Assembly (NCBI GenBank): GCA_037693485.1
Contig: CM075350.1
Coordinates: 121,518,001 to 121,582,000 of the forward strand
Source of the DNA: Kitagawia praeruptora
Taxonomy: Eukaryota > Streptophyta > Magnoliopsida > Apiales > Apiaceae
DNA: 64,000 nt
Reading direction: 5' to 3'
The translations under genes and the position numbers were made by a program. Positions 34,288 through 46,496 of the stretch are shown in pieces (positions within the stretch are counted from its first letter, which is position 1; each line of letters begins with the position of its first letter). A model generated the notes under the pieces. The model was not told the origin of the DNA, ran no database searches, and saw only the letters and a list, made by a program, of their open reading frames with translations.

Positions 34288-35640
34288 TTAAAGATGGAAA
34301 TCAGGAATTGATGTAGATATCATATCCACATCCAGAGATGGAGTTGGTGATGGTGGATTGAAATGTGTATCGATTTGAAGGTTAAGATCAAGGGGTTGTG
34401 ACTCCACATTTATTGAAGTCACATCAAACTGATTTTGAGAAGGTACAGTTTGCTGTACTGTGTGTGCACCCTGTGATTCCCCAATGGTTTTGGATTTTAC
34501 TCTTCTACCATAGGTTTTTGAGAGAGGACTAGTGTCCCTTACCCTTTTGTGCAGTGTTCCTTGTGGGGAACTTGATTCAGTAGTTACACCCTGTTGAGAG
34601 GATGTAACTAAAATTTGGCTTGTAGGTTCATTAACAGTCTTTTGAGAGACTGAAATGTTGGTTGCACCTGCCTCACCTTCCTTATCCTTAGGGCTTCTTT
34701 GATGTTCACCCTGTCCCTCACCACTCACTACCACCTTCACACTCCCCTCAAGAGTTTTGGTAGGTTTTACAACAGGTGTCTTTTGAGAGACACTTGAGGT
34801 TTGCTTTTTAGATTGTGGTTTTGAAACTTTGGATTTGGTCACTTTGGTAGGAGCCTGTTTGGTCACAACTACAGACTCCATTGTGACACTAGAAGGCAAA
34901 GAAATTTGGGGGTTAGAGATAGGAGTTTCAGGGTTAGAAACAGTTACTTGAACAATTGGTAGATATACCAATTGTACTTCTGCATTTAAGTTCATTCGAA
35001 TCAAATCACTTAAGACTCTTTTCTCCTGAACAAAACAATTGAACTTGCTATCCGGGTTAGCAATGGATAGCTCATTCTCAGATACATGCAGTGCTAAGAG
35101 CATAAAAAATCTAGCAAAATAGATATTCTTGCTCCTAGTTTCCTTTTTACCTAATTTTGTTGCTATCTCATACATGACTAGTGTGCCAAAATTATAGAAT
35201 TTATCAGTCAAAAGCATACACAACATAACTAGCATGGAATTGGTAACAACATCAAAGTTACTAATTTTGCCAGAAAAAGTTTTAATGAAGGCATCATAAA
35301 AATAACTCCATTCTTTAACCATCCCTTTCCTAACAATTTTCCCTAAGTTCTCAGTACTAAGGGTATAATTTATGGAATTAAGCATGGCAACAATTTCAGC
35401 ATTACTGGGTACTTCCAGACAGTTATTCTCAGGCAATTTTAAACAAGCAGTTATCACATCAGAGTTAACTACATAGTTTTTACCCTTTAAAGAAAAAGCA
35501 AGTGTACCGTCTGTGCCAATGTACTCAGCAGATGGCCACACCTCTTCAATTACCTCGTGGATTAGAGGAGTGGTGGTAGTCATAGCATATGACAGTTTGC
35601 ATTTCTTCACGAAATTCATCATGGTGTGATCAAAACACAT
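34288..35640 (-). pseudogene. Copia extra ORF, N-terminal part (450 aa)
   Basis: It starts with ATG at 35640, in frame with the end of pol and about 50 bp past it, and runs 450 codons to a TAA. The sequence downstream continues in another frame, so a frameshift near 34290 ended the original longer protein. The first 230 residues look globular with hydrophobic stretches (SMLVMLCMLL, FFMLLALHV). The rest is Ser/Thr/Lys-rich and low in complexity. I find no signal peptide or classical env features, so 'env-like' refers to position only. It has no confident homology to a named domain. Confidence 0.6.
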
Positions 35641-35689
35641 TTCTAGCTACAATTCAGTATGATCAAAAAATATCACTAGGAATTATGAA

Positions 35690-37490
35690 AATTTAAGCAT
35701 ACCTAGTTCACCTACCAACCTTGTGAATGAAGATTCATCAAGAGGCTTGGTGAAGATATCTACAATCTGCATTTCACTTGGCACAAAGTGCATTTCTACT
35801 GTACCATTCATCACATGCTCTCTAATGAAGTGTATTTGATGTCAATATGCTTGGTTCTCGAGTGTTGCACTGGATTCTCTGTGATGGCAATTGACAAGGC
35901 TGTCGCGTGCCTATCAAATAATAATTTCTAACAAATCCTTCTAACTATGTAGTAGGGTAAGTCAGAGTCGATCCCACAGAGACAAACGTGTCAATCACCA
36001 GTTGTTCTCGATTTCAATTCAGCCAAGCAAGTAACACAATAAAATATCAAAGATTATTAAACTAATTTTATACTAATGCAATTAATCAATTAACTAAAAC
36101 TTCCAGAACTAAGTATCCCCACTAGCATGAATTAATGCAATCGTGAGTTCCCTCCCCAATCAATCGTATAATACTCAACAGGAAAGGTGCGCCCTATAAA
36201 TTACCAATAACCTCTCTCGAGTATTAATGGCTTCTCTAAAATACAATCAAGCCTATTCTCATGGTATCATGCAATTTAGAGACATTAATCACAACACCCT
36301 AACTTCCTAACAATTCGTTCTACCTATTCTCATGGAGAAGTTCATGTCCTCATTGGATAAATCACAACCATCTAAATCCAACTCTTGCTGATAATTAGAC
36401 AATGGTTCAAACAATAAACATAATCACGTCTGATTTGTAATTGCTAATTAAAACAACTCAATAAGCAAGAGCAATTAAACAATCAAATTGGGGGAATTGA
36501 GAAAATCACACATCAATCATAACTAGGGTTCTACTTAACCCTAGATTAATTATCTACTCTTACATAATTAAACTAATAAAGCAAGAGATATAATATGAAC
36601 ACATAATATTATAAAGAATAGAGAAAAACCTTCAATCTCCAAAGAAAAGTGAATAGCTATCTCCAATCTCTCTATACTAGAATATACAAGTTATGTACAA
36701 TAATTTTTCGATCTCTAAAAACTATATCTAGATGTGTTTATATAGGCTCTAAAAGTCTCGCCCAGCAAGAAAATACCAAAACAGAATTATAATAGAATTT
36801 CTGCAAAATACGTTTCCTAAACTGAATCTATTTTTTAAGGAAAATTCGTATCTGTTTTTCTTCAGTATTTCCGAACCTTTCCAGTTGTGATTGGACGTCT
36901 GGGCCACTTTAGAATGATAGAGAATCTCGTTATCTTCGCGTGGACTGCTTATGGGCCTCAAACGGAGTTGTAGAACTCAAGATATGGCCAAAACAAAAAT
37001 CCGAAATCTGGCAGAATTTTTACCCGCGCACCACCAGCGCAGGAGCGCCGTTTGGGCGCCTGAGGCGCCGGGGCAATCTGCTCAAAATTATAGAAAATTT
37101 CCCAGGCTTCGCGTGGGCAGTAAGATCGCTGAAAACGGACTTCTAGAACTCCAGATATGACCAAAACAGTGTAGACTGCGCAACATACCCTGAAATCTGA
37201 ATTTTCCACATTTTGCTCAATTCTCATCCGTTTTCTCTTCCGATTCTTTCGCCACTTTCCGTTCTTCAATTCTTACCTTATAAATCCTCATGATAGCCTA
37301 GGGAAATACGCCATCCTTCATTCCATTGCTCAAATCATCTCCAAAATTGAAAGAAACACCAACCCTAAACGATATTTCGCAACCCTGCACAACTAAACAC
37401 AAACACATCAAAACTACAACAAACTTGAGTACAAGACAATCAATTTAAGCCAAAACGAAGCGTTCCAAGTGGATATAAATCCACTTATCA
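35690..37490 (-). pseudogene. Copia pol 3' end (RNase H C-terminus) with frameshift, split by a solo LTR
   Basis: The minus strand from 35886 to 35690 encodes the RNase H tail (HSRTKHIDIKY..., VDIFTKPL, LGM). A one-base loss after IDIKY shifts the frame. Its upstream part lies at 37496-37655, and the solo LTR with its GCAAT duplication separates the two. Confidence 0.8.
35892..37490 (-). mobile_element. Solo LTR of a LARD-related gypsy family (1599 bp)
   Basis: TGACAAGGCTG...CCACTTATCA flanked by GCAAT (35887-35891, 37491-37495). The first several hundred bases are clearly related to the LARD LTR (same AATAACCTCTCTCGAGTATTAATGG block), but the U3 end differs. There is a minus-strand TATA (CCTATATAAACAC) near 36735, with GGCGCC palindromes at 37040-37075 upstream of it. 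The absence of an interior implies LTR recombination. Confidence 0.92.
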
Positions 37491-37495
37491 GCAAT

Positions 37496-40400
37496 AGCAC
37501 TTGTGTTGTCACAGAAAATTGGAATCTTCTCAACTTTTAGACCATAGTCAATAAGTTGATTTTTCATCCAAAGAATCTGTGCACAACAACTTCCAGCAGC
37601 AATGTACTCAGCTTCAGCTGTAGAAGTGGAGACTGAGTTCTGTTTCTTACTGAATCATGACACAAGACTGTTCCCTAGAAATTGACAGGAACCTGTAGTA
37701 CTTTTCCTATCAATTCTGTAACCTGCATAATCTGCATCTGAATAGCCAATTAGATCAAAGCCAGAATCTCTTGGGTACCAAATGCCAAGGTTTGGTGTTC
37801 CCTTGAGATACCTGAAAATTCTCTTAATAGCAATCAAGTGAGACTCTCTAGGGTCAGCTTGAAATCTAGCACAAAGACATGTAGAAAACATTATATCAGG
37901 TCTACTAGCTGTTAGATATAGAAGTGAGCCTACCATGCCTCTATAGCTTGAGATGTCCATAGACTTTTCTTTAGTATTCAACTCAAGCTTAGTTGCAGTG
38001 GCCATAGGTATTTTTGCAGAGGCACTATCCATTAAGTCAAATTTCTTTAAAAGATCATAAATATATTTTGTTTGACTTATGAAAATGCCCTCATTAACTT
38101 GCTTCACTTGTAAGCCAAGAAAGTAAGTTAATTCACCCATCATGCTTATTTCATACCTACTTTGCATAAGTTTGGCAAACCTTTTACAAAGCTTCTCATC
38201 TGTAGACCCAAAAATAATATCATCTACATAGATTTGAACAAGTATTGAAGAACCATTGACATTTCTATGAAATAAGGTTTTATCTACTGTACCTCTAGTG
38301 AAGTGATTCTCCAAAAGAAATTGAGATAAAGTGTCATACCAAGCTCTTGGTGCTTGTTTCAAACCATAAAGTGCTTTCAAGAGAAGATATACATATTCTG
38401 GAAATTCTGGATCTTCAAAGCCAGGAGGTTGATGGACATAAACCTCTTCTTCCAGTTCCCCATTTAGAAAGGCACTTTTGACATCCATCTGATAGACTTT
38501 GAAATTGGCATGTGCTGCATAGGCTAGGAATATTCTAATTGCCTCAAGTCTTGCCATTGGAGCAAAAGTTTCATCAAAATCTATCCCTTCTTCTTGAGAA
38601 TAGCCCTTTGCCACTAATCTAGCTTTATTCCTCACAATTATGCCATTTTCATCAGTCTTATTCTTGAGAACCCATTTGGTACCTATGACACCTCTATCAT
38701 CAAGTTTGGGCACAAGCTTCCATACTTTATTTCTCTCAAATTGGTTTAGCTCTTCTTGCATTGCTAAGACCCAATCTGGATCTAGAAGGGCATCTTCCAC
38801 TTTCTTAGTTTCCTCATGAGATAGGAAACTGCTGTATAGGCATTCTTCTTGAGTGGCCCTCCTAGTTTGGACTCTTGAACTTGAATCACCAATGATTAAC
38901 TCAAATGGATGATCTCTAGTCCATTTTCTTGAAGGTGGAAGGTTTGATCTGGATGAGGTTGCTTCATCTAAATGAGCATGATCTTGTTGATTGGTCATTG
39001 AGTTTTGACTTTGAGAAACTCCCCCTGAGTTTGTTGTCCTTGCGGAATTATGAAGTTGACTGTCAACGGATGCATTATTTTGTCTATCGACGGATGCATG
39101 AGAATGCCTGTCAACGGATGCATCTGATGCTCCAATATGACTGTCAATGGATGCTTCATTTCCAGTGTTAGCATCACTTCTAGTTGGACCAACAACTCTA
39201 GGTGAATTTTCATGGTCATGATCTTCATTTTCCTCATCATCATCAATGTACATTCTTCCTTCTACTTCATTTTCAAATTTCAACTTTTCATGGAAGCCTT
39301 CATCATTTAGACCTAGAATCTTTTGATCATCAAACACAACATGTACAGAATCCATAACAATGTTGGTTCTTAGATTGTAGACTCTATAGGCTTTCCCTGC
39401 TGCATATCCAACAAAAATATCTTCATCTGCCTTTGCTTCAAATTTGCCCAAGTTATCCCCATGATTCCTTAACACAAAACACTTACATCCAAAGACATGA
39501 AGGAAAGCTAAAGTTGGTTTCTTGTTGGTAAATAACTGATAAGGAGTCATTCCTCTAGCTTGATTGACCAAGGAAATATTCTGAGTGAAACAGGCAGTGT
39601 TGACAGCTTCAGCCCAGAAATATGTTGGCAATCTTGATTCACTTAGCATTGTTCTAACTGCTTCAATGAGAGTTCTGTTCTTCCTTTCAACAACCCCATT
39701 TTGTTGAGGTGTTCTAGCAACAGAAAACTCATGGACAATTCCATTCTCTTCACAGAAAATTTTCATTGTGGAATTTTTGAATTCAGTGCCATTGTCACTC
39801 CTGATTCTCTGTACTTTGACTTCAGAACCATTGTTTACTAGTCTGAGATGATTGATGATGATTTCACTTGCACAATCTTTGGAGTGCAGAAAGAAGGTCC
39901 ATGTAAACTTAGAAAAATCATCTACAATCACCAGACAGTATTTCTTCTTTGAAATGGACATGACATTTACTGGACCAAATAAGTCCATATGCAGCAATTG
40001 AAGTGGCTTAACAATGGATGACTCTGTCTTGCTCTTGAAGGATGATTTCTTTTGTTTCCCTAATTGACATGCATCACACAATCCATCCTTGATGAACTCC
40101 AATTGAGGAATTCCTCTAGCCAGTTCTTTTCTTACCAAATCATTCATAACTTTAAAATTCAAATGTGACAGCTTTTTATGCCATAGCCAACTCTCATCCT
40201 TGCTTGCTTTGCTGAAGAGACAAGTGATGGATTCTGAGCATACTGAATTGAAGTCAGCTATGTAAACATTTCCTTTTCTAAAGCCTGTCAATACCACACT
40301 GTTGTCTTCCTTGGCAGAAACAACACAGGCTTCTTTTGTGAACCTTACTTCATAGTCTTTGTCACATATTTGACTAACACTAAGCAAATTGTGCTCCAAA

Positions 40401-40642
40401 CCTTCAACTAAGGCCACTTCTTCAATGATGACATTGTCCTTTGAAATCAAGCCATATCCCTTAGTATATCCTTTGATGTCATCTCCAAAGGTAATTCTAG
40501 GGCCAGCTGCCTCCTTGAACTCTGTGAGCAGGGTTGAATCTCCTGTCATGTGCCTAGAGCATCCACGGTCTAGGTACCATAGATTCCTTCTATTTCCCTG
40601 CACACATTCCAAAATACAAATCAAGTTGATTTTGGTACCCAA
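37496..40642 (-). pseudogene. Copia pol: protease, integrase, reverse transcriptase, RNase H
   Basis: A long frame (37655-40642) carries WYLDRGCSRH near 40565, where the protease DSG triad is mutated to DRG. Next come a pre-integrase WHKKLSHL near 40150 and the integrase catalytic triad (MDLFGP near 39980, RSDNGTEF near 39800, NGVVERKNR near 39690). Then a linker rich in ASVD repeats (39060-39180), reverse transcriptase with YVDDIIFGS near 38220, and an RNase H start (SDADYAG near 37725). A TGA at 37655 (normally Trp) cuts the RNase H, which continues to 37496. The frame differs from gag, and the overlap is near 40630. It would copy and integrate the element. It is inactive because of the stop, the frameshift, the altered protease and the LTR insertion. 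Confidence 0.9.
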
Positions 40643-43020
40643 GTTTCCTTGGGTCCTTTCTTGTTAGCCTTTGGTTTTGCACTCTTAGCAATATTCATTT
40701 TAGGTGTAGATGCTTGAGTGATAGGTTTTGATAGATGCTCATTTGCATAAATATTTGATGCATGCATTTGTGGAAAATTGGCATACATATTATTCATGCT
40801 AGGAATGCTCCATGACATTTGTGGCATATTCACAGATTGAAAATAAGGATTAGGCACACATGGCATGTTCACATATGGATTTGAAAAACTAGCATTTTGA
40901 TACAAACCAGGCATTGCAGGCATACATGGTATTGTTTGAGGTATATGAACAGGAGCCTTGTTAACAATCTTGTAATTAGAAGATAGGTGATTGGCACTAT
41001 TACAGTTACTACAAGTTTTCCTAGGGGCAAACTTGTCAGGAGAATAATTGTTTTTCTTGTTGATGCCTATCTTACCATTTATGTTCTTTTTCTTTTTACC
41101 CTCAGTTTCTACCTTTTCATTATCTGATTTACCAACAGCCTTTTTGTTATGTAAATCACTTGCCTTAGCCTTCCCACTAGATTTGGTTTGGCTACTCTCA
41201 CCACTAACAAAGTTCTTGTTGACTGGACCATACTTAATATCCAGTTCCTTCAGTTCCTTCTTACTAACAAACTTTTTGTTAGTCGACGGATACCTCTCAT
41301 CCGTTGATGGTTCATTTGTCAACGGATTATCACTATCCGTTGATTCACAAATAGTCTCTAGATCCTCAAGGCCAGGTTCTAGCTCCTTTTTCTTTTGAGT
41401 CTAGGTATCCTTCACAAATGATTCTATTCCCTGGAATTCTATTATGTTTTGTGAAATATTCCTACAACTTTGAAATTTAGCAATTATCCCTTGTTCCTTT
41501 TCTAGCTGCTCTCTTAAAATTAGTTCTCTTTTTAACACAGCTTCAAGTTCTCTTTTAGCATCATTGTAATCAACTCTCATTTTCTCAAATTCTAGAAATT
41601 GAATTTCTAGAGCATCATTTCTATCACTTAAAAACAGATTAGTCTCTTTAATCCTATTGTTCTCTTTAGTAAGTGATTTAAGAGTAACACTCAAGTGATA
41701 TAGTTCAGTAGACATTTCATCTATAACACTATTGCATTCCTCTTTGGTGAGCTCAGAGAGATTAGTAGAAAATACCTGATTGCTAGCTGAACTTGCTTCC
41801 TGCTCAGAATCAGCCAGCAATGCAAGGTTGACAAACTCAGCATCATCATCAGAATGAATTCCATCAGCAACCCAGTCATATTCTTGGGTCATGAATGCCT
41901 TTCCTTTCTGTCTGAGAAGATCAAAATATTTCTTCTTGTAGTCAACAATTTCAGTTGGCTTTCCTTTGTTCTCAGATCTAGGCTTCCTACATTCACTTAT
42001 TATGTGACCAGCAATTCCACAATTGTAGCATTTAATTTTGGATTTATCCACATAGTTTCCTGTAGAAAAATCCTTGTTAAATGGCTTGGCCACCCCAGAG
42101 TTTCTTCTGAATTTCATCTTAGAGAATCTTCTAGATAGAAAGGCTAAATGCTCATCTATCTCATCCAATTCATCCTGATGAAGGGCACTCATTTCTTCAG
42201 ACACTTTTTCCTTGCTTTTGCTTGATTCTGCTCTACCTTCACAAACCTCCCTGTTTGGTTTAGATTTAGCAGCTTCAGTCCTCTTCTCCTCCTTCTGCTC
42301 CAAGTTGGCAACAAGTGCAACTGACCCACTTTTCTTTTGGGCCTTCTCAATCTCTTCATCCTGCTCCATTTCTAGCTCATATGTCTTTAAGGTTCCATAG
42401 AGCCTTTCAAGAGTAAATGTCTTGTACTCTTGAGTGTTTCTCAGAGAAACAGTCATTGGCTTCCACTCTTTGGGCAGTGATCTCAGAAATTTTAGATTAG
42501 AATCTTTCACTTGGTAGATTCTTCCATACAGTTTCAAGCCATTCAGTAGCTTTTGAAATCTACTAAATGTGTCATTCAATGTCTCTTCATTCTTGAAATG
42601 GAAGTGCTCATACTGTTGGATCAGTAGTTGCATCTTGTTCTCCCTTACCTGTTCTGTACCTTCACAAAGGGTTTGAACAATGTCCCATACTTCCTTGGAG
42701 GTAGTACAGTTGATAACATTGTCAACCATGTCTGTTTCTAAGCCATTAAACAGAATATTCATGGTCTTTTTATCTTTGTGGACTTCTGCGATGTCTTCAG
42801 TACTCCACTCAGAAACAAGTTTGGGAATGTAAGTGTCTGGTGCATCTGCAGCAAGGCCAACTCTTGAAGCAGTCTTCATTGGAACATGAGGACCCTTCTC
42901 AATGCAATCTACAAAACCTTCATCAATAGACATGAGATGTAGACGCATTTTTACTTTCCAGTGAAAGTAATTTTCTCTATCAAGAACTGGTATCTTTACT
43001 CCATAATCCTTCTTAGACAT
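40621..43020 (-). pseudogene. Copia gag with two CCHC-type regions, interrupted by a TAG
   Basis: The first ATG that fits copia gags is at 43020 (MSKKDYGVKIP). 540 codons run to TAG at 41401-41403, and the same frame stays open to 40621. It contains a UBN2-type gag core, a CCHC knuckle CYNCGIAGHIISEC near 42010, a coiled coil near 41500-41700, and a second cysteine-bearing part (CSNCNSANHLSSN near 40990, with its last Cys missing). Three exact ATCCGTTGA-type words (41299, 41319, 41335) encode STD/NPLT residues. Role: coat protein and RNA packaging. Confidence 0.85.
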
Positions 43021-43079
43021 GTTGGAAGTGTGTTGATCTTTAAACTTCAAATATGTTAGAAGCTTTCTCTGATACCAAT

Positions 43080-44089
43080 TGTTATTCCCAGATTACACAC
43101 TTGTATAATTGTAGAAGGGGGGTTGAATACAATTCTTGATATTTATAAATTTCTGATAAGAACCACAGAAATCTATAAGGAGATAATTGTTGAATGAGAA
43201 ATGATTCACAAACACATAAAAAATCAGGTGGTTAAATGTACCACCTGAGACTTTTATTCGAAGAAAACTCTGTGATACAAATGTACACATCTTCTGTTTT
43301 ACAACTCTTTGCTTCTAAGGATATTCAAGAAACCCTAAGCAAATATGTCTGTTTTCTTAGTTTCTAAAGAGTTGCTACACTTGGTTATATATCCCAAGTT
43401 TACAAGTACTATAGGAATAAGATAATATTAATCTAATTCAAGTTGACTTGCTACTCCACTCCAAATCCACATGTAGCCGAAAGGTTGTCCTTGTGAATAG
43501 ATATGTCCCATGCACCTTTCTTGTATGTACTGTGTAAATGGAATGCTTCTTTCTTCTGCGTTTCCAAAGTATGGCTGCCATACTGCTTTTTATACCTACT
43601 ATCAACCCATGTGATCTGTCAGTCAAACCTGTCCTTATCAACTGCTAATTCCCAGCTAGCATAGAAGTAAGTGTCAATGATTATCCGTTGACATTGTACA
43701 CTAACATCCGTTGATGATATATTGAACTGTATCCGTTGATATTGAGATTTGTGTTGTATCCGTTGATAGAGTGGATTTGAGTTGTATCCATTGATAGAGT
43801 TCTGTCTTCATCCGTTGATACACTTTCACTTAGACAGAATTACATAGCATAGCTTATTTACAATTGGCTACCCTATTCTGTCTATCCATTGATGGTCAAC
43901 ATGACTGGATAAAAACATTATCAATTGATAACATAGAGATACTGCAGTATGCTATAAAAACCTCATCCGTTGATGAGCTACCTGTCAACGGATAGAGTTA
44001 TAATGTCTCATCCGTTGACAGTTACAAAACATGACTTATATAATTTGATTGATTGTGAAGTTATCATCAAGTACAACATATTCCTAACA
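43080..44089 (-). repeat. 5' LTR of the copia element
   Basis: The partner of 24932-25941, with eight exact motif words (43683, 43705, 43731, 43758, 43810, 43965, 43985 reverse, 44010) and one ATCCATTGA variant at 43786. The primer site ATTGGTATCAGAG abuts it on the minus strand. Confidence 0.92.
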
Positions 44090-44094
44090 AAAAG

Positions 44095-46484
44095 GCTCTA
44101 CCTCCGCCCACTTGGTAAAATAGTCCACCGCCACAACAGCATATTTCACTCCTCCTTTTCCCTTTGGGAGTTCCCCTATCAAGTCAATCCCCCACATGGA
44201 AAAGGGCCAAGGACTAGTTAATGAAGTAAGAGGAGCTGCAGGACTGTTCACATAATTAGCATATCTCTGACACTTATCGCAAGATCTAGCAAAAACCATT
44301 GAATCTTCCCGAAGAGTAGGCCAATAATACCCTTGACGTAATATTTTCTACGCAAGTGAACCACCCCCCGAGTGATTTCCATAGATTCCCTCATGAACTT
44401 CCCGAAGAACATAAGTACATTCCTCCCCATCTATGCACTTCAACAATGGCTGATTAAAACCCCATCCGTAAAGAGATCCCCCAAAATCTACATAACGAGC
44501 TGCCTTATACCTTAGCTTTCTGGCCTCAACTCTATCATCTGGTAGAATTCCTTCCTTCAAATACCTCCATATTGGGGTCATCCAAGTATCTTACATAGGA
44601 ACATAAACCTGCATCAATTCCACTTCCGGAACACTAGGTTGCTTCTGGACTTCCAAGGGAATGACACCTTAAAGAGTAGCCTCTTTTTGAGATCCTAATT
44701 TAGCCAAAGCATCGGCTTCCTCATTACTGTCTCTAGGAAGTTGTTCCAACCTCGCATCCCGAAACAATCCCATCAATCTCTGCGTGCACTTCATGTATAA
44801 CTCAGTTCGAGGTCCACGAGCTTGAAACTCCCCATTCACCTGATAAACAACCAGCATCGAATCACTCATGATGTTTATATTTTCCACCTTCATTTCGAGG
44901 GCAAGCTTTAAACCCGAAATCAAAGCCTCATACTCAGCATCATTATTTGTAGCATGAAAAGCAAAGTGAATCGCACTTCTCAGACGATGTCCCTCCGGAC
45001 TGACTAAACAATTCCCGCACCTGCCCCTTCATTGTTTGATGCACCATCCACATATAAAGTCCACCAAGGTGCTGGAGTAGAACGTTCCTGAACTAACTCT
45101 GGCAGTGGACTAGGTATGACAGCCAAGGCATCGCCTTCTTGTTCCAGAGGAAATTCCAAAATGAAATCAGCAAGAGCATGTCCCTTTATTGCACTTCTCG
45201 GCTTATACTCCACATCAAATTGTCCCAATTCCACCGCCCACTTCAACATCCACCGAGAAGTCTCTGTTTTATGCAATATTTGTCTTAAAGGATATGCCGT
45301 TCGAACCTCCACCCTATGAGCTTGAAAGTAAGGACTCAACTTTCTGGAAGCTAAGATCAAAGCATATACTAATTTCTCCATGTTTGAATATCTCGTCTCC
45401 GCATCCAGCAGTCTTTTACTAACGTAATATATAGGGTACTGGATGTCACCTTCCTCCTGTACAAGAACCCCGCTGACTGAATACTCTGAAACGGCAAGAT
45501 ATAGAACAAGAAGCTCATCCTCATGAGGCTTAGATAGAAGTGGAGGAGATCCCAAATGATTCTTCAACGCTTGAAAAGTATCCTCGCATTTCGGCGTCCA
45601 CTCAAACTTTTTCCAAACACCCTTAATAGCTTTGAAGAATTCCTTACACTTTTTAGAAGACTTGGATACGAAACGGTTCAAGCAACAAGTCTCCCAGTCA
45701 GGCTTTGTACCTCATTCACTGTCCGGAGAGATCTCATATCAAGGAGAGCCTGTATCTTTGCGGGGTTCGCCGCTATCCCCCTATGATTTACCATGAAACC
45801 CAAGAACTTCCCAGATTCCACCCTGAATACACACTTTTGAGGAATAAGCTTCATACGGAATTTTCAAAAAATTTGGAACATCTCATCTAGGTGTTGGATA
45901 TGATCCTCTACCTTCTTAGACTTTACCAGCATATCGTCCACGTAAACTTCCATGGTTTTCCCAATCTGATCCTTAAACATCATATTTACTAACCTTGATA
46001 GGTCGCTCCTGCATTGATCAATCCAAACGGCATCCCAATATAACAATACAACCCCCGATCAGTGATGAAGGAGGTGTTTTCCTGATCAGGACCATACATT
46101 GGGATTTGATTATATCCTGAGTAGGCGTCCATGAAGAAAGCTATCCTTCTTACAAGCCTTGTTTAAGTCGGTATAGTCAACACAAACTCTCCATTTCCCA
46201 TTAGACTTCTTTACCAAAACTGGATTCGCAAGCCAATTCGGGTAAAAGGACTCCTTAACCAACCCAACATTCAGCAATCGATCAACCTCCTCTTTCAAGG
46301 CAACAGCTCGCTCACCACTAACCGCCCGTCTTTTTTGTCGAACTCCCTTCGTGGAAGGTTCTATGTTGAGACGATGACACATTACTTCGGGATCTATTCC
46401 TACCATGTCTGCATGGCTCCAAGCGAATACATCCAGATTATCCTTCAAGAAAGTAACTGGCCTAGCCCTCAAGCTTGGCTCCAA
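44095..46484 (-). pseudogene. Tat pol: reverse transcriptase, RNase H, archaeal-type RNase H, integrase N-terminus
   Basis: Broken minus-strand frames carry RT fingers (NGKWRVCVDYTDLNKAC near 46170), VYVDDMLVKS near 45940, RNase H (YYVSKRLLDAETRYSN near 45400), a second RNase H (LYVDGASNNEGAGAG near 45020; IMSDSMLVV near 44850) and the integrase zinc and first-Asp region (CDKCQRYA near 44260; GIDLIGELP near 44185; DYFTKWAEVEPF near 44110). Stops and frameshifts divide it, for example near 45860, 45000 and 44580. The last codons before 44095 join in frame to 24926. Two RNase H domains are diagnostic of the Tat lineage. Confidence 0.88.
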
Positions 46485-46496
46485 TCTCGCCCCGAT

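Larger units (their letters stand above)
24932..44089 (-). mobile_element. Ty1/copia SIRE (Maximus)-like retrotransposon with an extra ORF
   Basis: LTRs of 1010 bp lie at 24932-25941 and 43080-44089, flanked by AAAAG (24927-24931, 44090-44094). Next to the 5' LTR on the minus strand is ATTGGTATCAGAG, an initiator-tRNA-Met primer site. The order gag, protease, integrase, reverse transcriptase, RNase H, then a long extra ORF before the 3' LTR is that of SIRE-type copia elements. Two younger insertions lie inside it. Without them it is about 11.15 kb. It carries 29 exact copies of ATCCGTTGA/TCAACGGAT. Confidence 0.92.

Noticed and set aside
34288..35640. Reading the copia extra ORF as a retroviral-type envelope gene.
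   Set aside because: It has no signal peptide, fusion-type or anchor segment; only its position supports the label.
36958..37269. A 103-aa Lys/Arg-rich minus ORF and overlapping plus ORFs.
   Set aside because: They lie inside the U3 of a solo LTR with no homology; chance frames in a GC-richer patch.
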